Source: Ga0077527 sp964531455 (GTDB lineage Bacteria; Pseudomonadota; Gammaproteobacteria; Burkholderiales; SG8-41). Taken from it: a DNA stretch of 64,000 nucleotides. Made by a program: the position numbers and the translations under genes. The first letter of the stretch is position 1. Each line of letters opens with the position of its first letter. This document shows positions 60,497-64,000 of this stretch, in pieces. A model generated the notes under the pieces. That model saw only the letters and a program-made list of their open reading frames with translations, had not been told where the DNA came from and ran no database searches. Location: NCBI GenBank assembly GCA_964531455.1, contig CAZHFZ010000001.1, forward strand, positions 1 through 64,000, in the 5' to 3' direction.

Positions 60497-61033
60497 ATGG
60501 CCGAACCCGTCACCATCGCCCGACCCTACGCCGAAGCCGCATTCAAGCTCGCCCGCGAGCAGAATGCGTTGCCTGCATGGTCCGATGCGCTTGAATTGAT
60601 CAACGCCGTTGTAGCCGATGCGCAGATTGCTGCACTGATTGATGCTCCGAATGTCGGGGCCGCCCAGCTGGAGGGCGTGATCATCGGTGCGGTCGGCAAA
60701 AACCTCTCCGGCGAAGCGCGCAACTTCGTGCAGGTGCTGGTGCAGAACCGCCGTCTCGGCCTGATCGTGCAGATCCGCGAGATGTATGAGGCATTGCGCC
60801 GTGACCATGAAGGTGCGATGGAAGCGACCGTAGTCTCGGCCCTGCCGCTGGCGGATGGCCAGCTGCAGTCGCTGGTGGCGACGCTGGAAAAGAAATACAG
60901 CCGCAAGATTACGGCCAAAGTCGAACTCGATCCGAAACTTATCGGCGGCCTGAAGATCGTGGTCGGCGACAAAGTCATTGATGCAACGGTGCGCGGCAAG
61001 CTGGACGCGATGGCCGCCGCGCTTACCCACTAA
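60497..61033 (+). CDS. atpH: ATP synthase F1 subunit delta
   Basis: A 178-residue delta subunit that links F1 to the b stator. It begins AEPVTIARPYAEAAFKLA and contains ITAKVELDPKLIGGLKIVVGDKVID, the C-terminal conserved block. I use ATG 60497; the longer frame from 60464 overlaps atpF. Confidence 0.95.
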   Translation: MAEPVTIARPYAEAAFKLAREQNALPAWSDALELINAVVADAQIAALIDAPNVGAAQLEGVIIGAVGKNLSGEARNFVQVLVQNRRLGLIVQIREMYEALRRDHEGAMEATVVSALPLADGQLQSLVATLEKKYSRKITAKVELDPKLIGGLKIVVGDKVIDATVRGKLDAMAAALTH

Positions 61034-61050
61034 GGTATTAGGAGCAACAC

Positions 61051-62592
61051 ATGCAACTCAATCCTTCCGAGATCAGCGAACTCATCAAAAGCCGGATTCA
61101 GAATCTGGCGGGGACCACCGAAGCGCGTACGCAGGGCACGGTGATTTCGGTAACCGACGGCATTTGCCGCATCCACGGTCTGGCCGATGTGATGCAGGGC
61201 GAGATGCTGGAATTCCCGAAAAACACCTTCGGCCTCGCACTGAACCTCGAGCGTGACTCGGTCGGTGCGGTGATTCTGGGTGAATACGAACACATCTCCG
61301 AAGGCGACGTGGTCAAGACCACGGGCCGCATTCTCGAAGTGCCGGTCGGTCCGGAACTGATCGGCCGCGTCGTCAATTCGCTGGGTCAGCCGATCGACGG
61401 CAAGGGCCCGGTCAACGCCAAGATGACGGACGTGATCGAGAAGGTTGCGCCGGGCGTGATCGCGCGTAAATCGGTGTCGCAGCCGGTGCAGACCGGCCTG
61501 AAGTCGATTGATGCGATGGTGCCCGTGGGCCGCGGCCAGCGCGAGCTGATCATCGGTGACCGCCAGACCGGCAAGACTGCGGTGGCGCTCGACACCATCA
61601 TCAATCAGAAGGGTAAGGACCTGATCTGCATTTATGTCGCGATCGGCCAGAAAGCCTCTTCGATCAAGAACGTGGTGCGCAAACTCGAAGAACATGGTGC
61701 GATGGATTACACCATCGTTGTTGCTGCAACTGCTTCCGAATCCGCCGCGATGCAGTTTATCGCGCCCTACTCCGGCTGCACGATGGGCGAGTATTTCCGC
61801 GACCGCGGCCAGGACGCGCTGATCATTTATGACGACTTGACCAAACAGGCCTGGGCTTACCGTCAGGTATCGCTGTTGCTGCGTCGCCCGCCGGGTCGTG
61901 AAGCCTATCCCGGCGATGTGTTCTATCTGCACTCGCGGCTGCTTGAGCGCGCGGCGCGTGTCAACGAGGAATACGTCGAAGCCTTCACCAAGGGCGCGGT
62001 CAAAGGCAAGACCGGTTCGCTGACCGCATTACCGGTCATTGAAACCCAAGCCGGCGACGTGACGGCATTTGTGCCGACCAACGTGATTTCGATTACCGAC
62101 GGCCAGATCTTCCTCGAGACCGATCTGTTCAACGCCGGTATCCGTCCCGCGATCAACGCCGGTATTTCGGTGTCCCGCGTCGGCGGTGCTGCGCAGACCA
62201 AGATCATCAAGAAGCTGGGCGGTGGTGTGCGTCTGGCGCTGGCCCAGTATCGCGAGCTCGCGGCATTTGCGCAGTTCGCCTCGGACCTCGACGAAGCCAC
62301 CCGCAAGCAGCTGGAGCGCGGCCGTCTGGTTACCGAACTGATGAAGCAGCCGCAGTACCGGCCGCTGCAGGTCTGGGAAATGGCGCTGACTTTGTTTGCG
62401 GTTAATGGCGGCTACTATGACGATGTCGATGTCAAAAAAGCGTTGGCGGCCGAGAATTCGATGCGCGATTACGTCCAGTCCAAGTACGGTGATCTGGTGA
62501 AACGTATTGAAGACACCAAGGATCTCAGCAAGGACGACGAAGAAAAACTGAACGCCGCGATCAAGGACTGGAAGCAGAACGGTTCATACTAA
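61051..62592 (+). CDS. atpA: ATP synthase F1 subunit alpha
   Basis: A 513-residue alpha subunit with Walker A GDRQTGKTAVALD and DDLTKQAWAYRQVSLLLRRPPGREAYPGD. It forms the non-catalytic half of the alpha3beta3 head. GGAG precedes the ATG by eight bases. Confidence 0.98.
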   Translation: MQLNPSEISELIKSRIQNLAGTTEARTQGTVISVTDGICRIHGLADVMQGEMLEFPKNTFGLALNLERDSVGAVILGEYEHISEGDVVKTTGRILEVPVGPELIGRVVNSLGQPIDGKGPVNAKMTDVIEKVAPGVIARKSVSQPVQTGLKSIDAMVPVGRGQRELIIGDRQTGKTAVALDTIINQKGKDLICIYVAIGQKASSIKNVVRKLEEHGAMDYTIVVAATASESAAMQFIAPYSGCTMGEYFRDRGQDALIIYDDLTKQAWAYRQVSLLLRRPPGREAYPGDVFYLHSRLLERAARVNEEYVEAFTKGAVKGKTGSLTALPVIETQAGDVTAFVPTNVISITDGQIFLETDLFNAGIRPAINAGISVSRVGGAAQTKIIKKLGGGVRLALAQYRELAAFAQFASDLDEATRKQLERGRLVTELMKQPQYRPLQVWEMALTLFAVNGGYYDDVDVKKALAAENSMRDYVQSKYGDLVKRIEDTKDLSKDDEEKLNAAIKDWKQNGSY

Positions 62593-62639
62593 GCGCGACG
62601 AAAAAGATAATTAACCGTTTAAAAACAGATACTTAAGAT

Positions 62640-63503
62640 ATGGCTGGCTCGAAGGAAATCCGCACCAAGATCAAGAGCGTGCAAAACACGCGCAAGATCA
62701 CCAAGGCGATGGAAATGGTTGCAGCCTCAAAAATGCGGCGCGCCCAGGAACGCATGCGCGCGACACGGCCGTACGTCGAAAAGATCCGCAATATCGCAGC
62801 CAATATCAGCCACGCCAATCCGGAATACCGCCACCCCTTCCTGGTGTCGCGCGATTCAGTCCAACGTGTTGGCATCATTGTGGTTACTACGGACAAGGGG
62901 CTGTGCGGCGGTCTCAACACCAATGCCCTGCGTCTTGCGATGAACAAGATCAAGGAATTGGAAGCCGAGGGCGAAGAAATCGAAGTCTGCACGATCGGCA
63001 ACAAGGGCTTGGGTTTTATGCAGCGCCTTGGAGCCAAGATCGTTTCCCAGGTGACGGGCCTCGGCGACAAACCTCACATGGACAATCTGATCGGTGCGGT
63101 CAAGGTGATGCTCGACGGCTATACGACCGACCGCTTCGACCGCCTGCTGATCATCTACACCAAGTTCATCAATACGATGAAGCAGGAAGCGGTAGTCGAA
63201 CAAGTGCTGCCGCTTGCGGGAGATGCGCTGGGTGCACCCGGCGGCACATGGGACTATATCTATGAGCCGGACGCCCAAGGCGTACTGGATCAGGTGATGA
63301 CCCGTTACATTGAATCGCTGATTTACCAGTCGGTAGCCGAGAACATGGCTTCCGAGCAGTCAGCCCGGATGGTTGCGATGAAAGCAGCATCAGACAATGC
63401 CGGCAGCGTGATTGACGAATTGACACTGATTTACAACAAGACGCGACAAGCTTCCATTACCAAGGAGCTGTCGGAGATTGTCGGCGGCGCAGCGGCTGTT
63501 TGA
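62640..63503 (+). CDS. atpG: ATP synthase F1 subunit gamma
   Basis: A 287-residue rotor shaft. Terminal helices are GSKEIRTKIKSVQNTRKITKAMEMVAASKMR and ASDNAGSVIDELTLIYNKTRQASITKELSEIVGGA, both highly conserved. Located between atpA and atpD in normal order. Confidence 0.97.
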   Translation: MAGSKEIRTKIKSVQNTRKITKAMEMVAASKMRRAQERMRATRPYVEKIRNIAANISHANPEYRHPFLVSRDSVQRVGIIVVTTDKGLCGGLNTNALRLAMNKIKELEAEGEEIEVCTIGNKGLGFMQRLGAKIVSQVTGLGDKPHMDNLIGAVKVMLDGYTTDRFDRLLIIYTKFINTMKQEAVVEQVLPLAGDALGAPGGTWDYIYEPDAQGVLDQVMTRYIESLIYQSVAENMASEQSARMVAMKAASDNAGSVIDELTLIYNKTRQASITKELSEIVGGAAAV

Positions 63504-63554
63504 CGCTGTCGCACAATCTGATTGTTTGACGACATTTTGATTTAGGGATTGACC

Positions 63555-64000
63555 ATGAGCCAGGGAAAAATCGTTCAATGTATCGGCGCGGTGATCGACG
63601 TCGAATTTGCGCGCGACCAGATGCCGCACATCTACGACGCGCTTACCATGGATGGCACGGAACTGACGCTTGAAGTCCAGCAGCAGCTGGGCGACGGTAT
63701 CGTGCGTACCATCGCGCTGGGTTCCTCCGACGGCTTGCGCCGCGGCATGATGGTGACCAACACCAACGCGCCGATCATGGTGCCGGTGGGTCAGAAGACA
63801 CTGGGTCGCATCATGGATGTGCTGGGCCGTCCGATTGATGAGGTGGGCCCCATCGGTTCCGACAAAACCATGTCGATTCATCGCAAGGCGCCGACCTATG
63901 AAGAGCTGTCGCCCTCAACCGACCTGCTGGAAACCGGCATCAAGGTTATCGACTTGGTTTGTCCGTTTGCCAAAGGCGGCAAGGTCGGTCTGTTCGGCGG
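63555..64000 (+). CDS. atpD: ATP synthase F1 subunit beta, 3' partial
   Basis: Only the first 148 codons are present. The fragment starts SQGKIVQCIGAVIDVEFAR and reaches KGGKVGLFGG, cut off just before the Walker A lysine. The order atpIBEFHAGD is standard; atpC should follow outside the window. Confidence 0.97.
   Translation, partial: MSQGKIVQCIGAVIDVEFARDQMPHIYDALTMDGTELTLEVQQQLGDGIVRTIALGSSDGLRRGMMVTNTNAPIMVPVGQKTLGRIMDVLGRPIDEVGPIGSDKTMSIHRKAPTYEELSPSTDLLETGIKVIDLVCPFAKGGKVGLFG

Noticed and set aside
1..64000. CRISPR array, tRNA, rRNA, riboswitch or prophage
   Set aside because: No regularly spaced repeat array, no recognised RNA gene and no phage structural or lysis gene was seen.

Overview
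The window reads as a chromosomal segment of a betaproteobacterium, most likely Burkholderiales. It has moderately high GC, six Bug/TctC-type solute-binding proteins, the def-fmt-rsmB-DUF4390-NtrYX-like block and a LysM-dprA-topB block. It spans the replication origin: dnaA-dnaN-gyrB run on the minus strand, and rpmH-rnpA-yidC-mnmE-mnmG-rsmG-parA-parB followed by the atp operon run on the plus strand. Taxonomy is inferred from gene content and was not searched.

Region 1 (1-13 kb) is mixed accessory and housekeeping DNA. It holds a flavoprotein whose start lies outside the window, an XRE regulator of the 'mobile mystery protein A' family with four evenly spaced palindromes upstream, a fungal-type cytosine deaminase, dapE, and a plus-strand run of 2-hydroxyacid dehydrogenase, two Bug proteins, enoyl-CoA hydratase, a membrane protein and a DMT transporter. 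Next comes a scarred patch with a relic of an LpxR-like gene, a truncated integron-integrase-like fragment and two unknown membrane proteins, then an intact LpxR-family gene and a MliC-type lipoprotein.

Region 2 (12.5-25 kb) is a long, apparently co-transcribed minus-strand catabolic cluster. In transcription order it is amidohydrolase, cupin with lysine-rich tails, aconitase-X large and small subunits, two Bug proteins, acyl-CoA dehydrogenase, carboxyltransferase beta, Bug, a second carboxyltransferase beta, and an enolase-superfamily enzyme. No biotin carboxylase, no TctA/TctB membrane partner and no regulator is encoded in the window. Two LacI-like palindromes sit at its head. The substrate is unknown; this cluster is the best candidate for an undescribed pathway.

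Region 3 (25-45 kb) is core metabolism and information processing. It contains a COG0523 GTPase, a glycolytic run transcribed tkt-gap-pgk-pyk-class I aldolase, an NtrY/NtrX-like pair whose regulator has a degenerate AAA+ domain, DUF4390, rsmB, fmt and def, then LysM protein, dprA and topB on the plus strand. A strong bidirectional hairpin separates topB from gyrB.

Region 4 (45-64 kb) is the origin. A perfect DnaA box lies between dnaN and dnaA, two parS-like sites lie between mnmE and mnmG, parAB follows rsmG, and the atp operon atpIBEFHAG plus the start of atpD completes the window. No tRNA, rRNA or CRISPR array was recognised.
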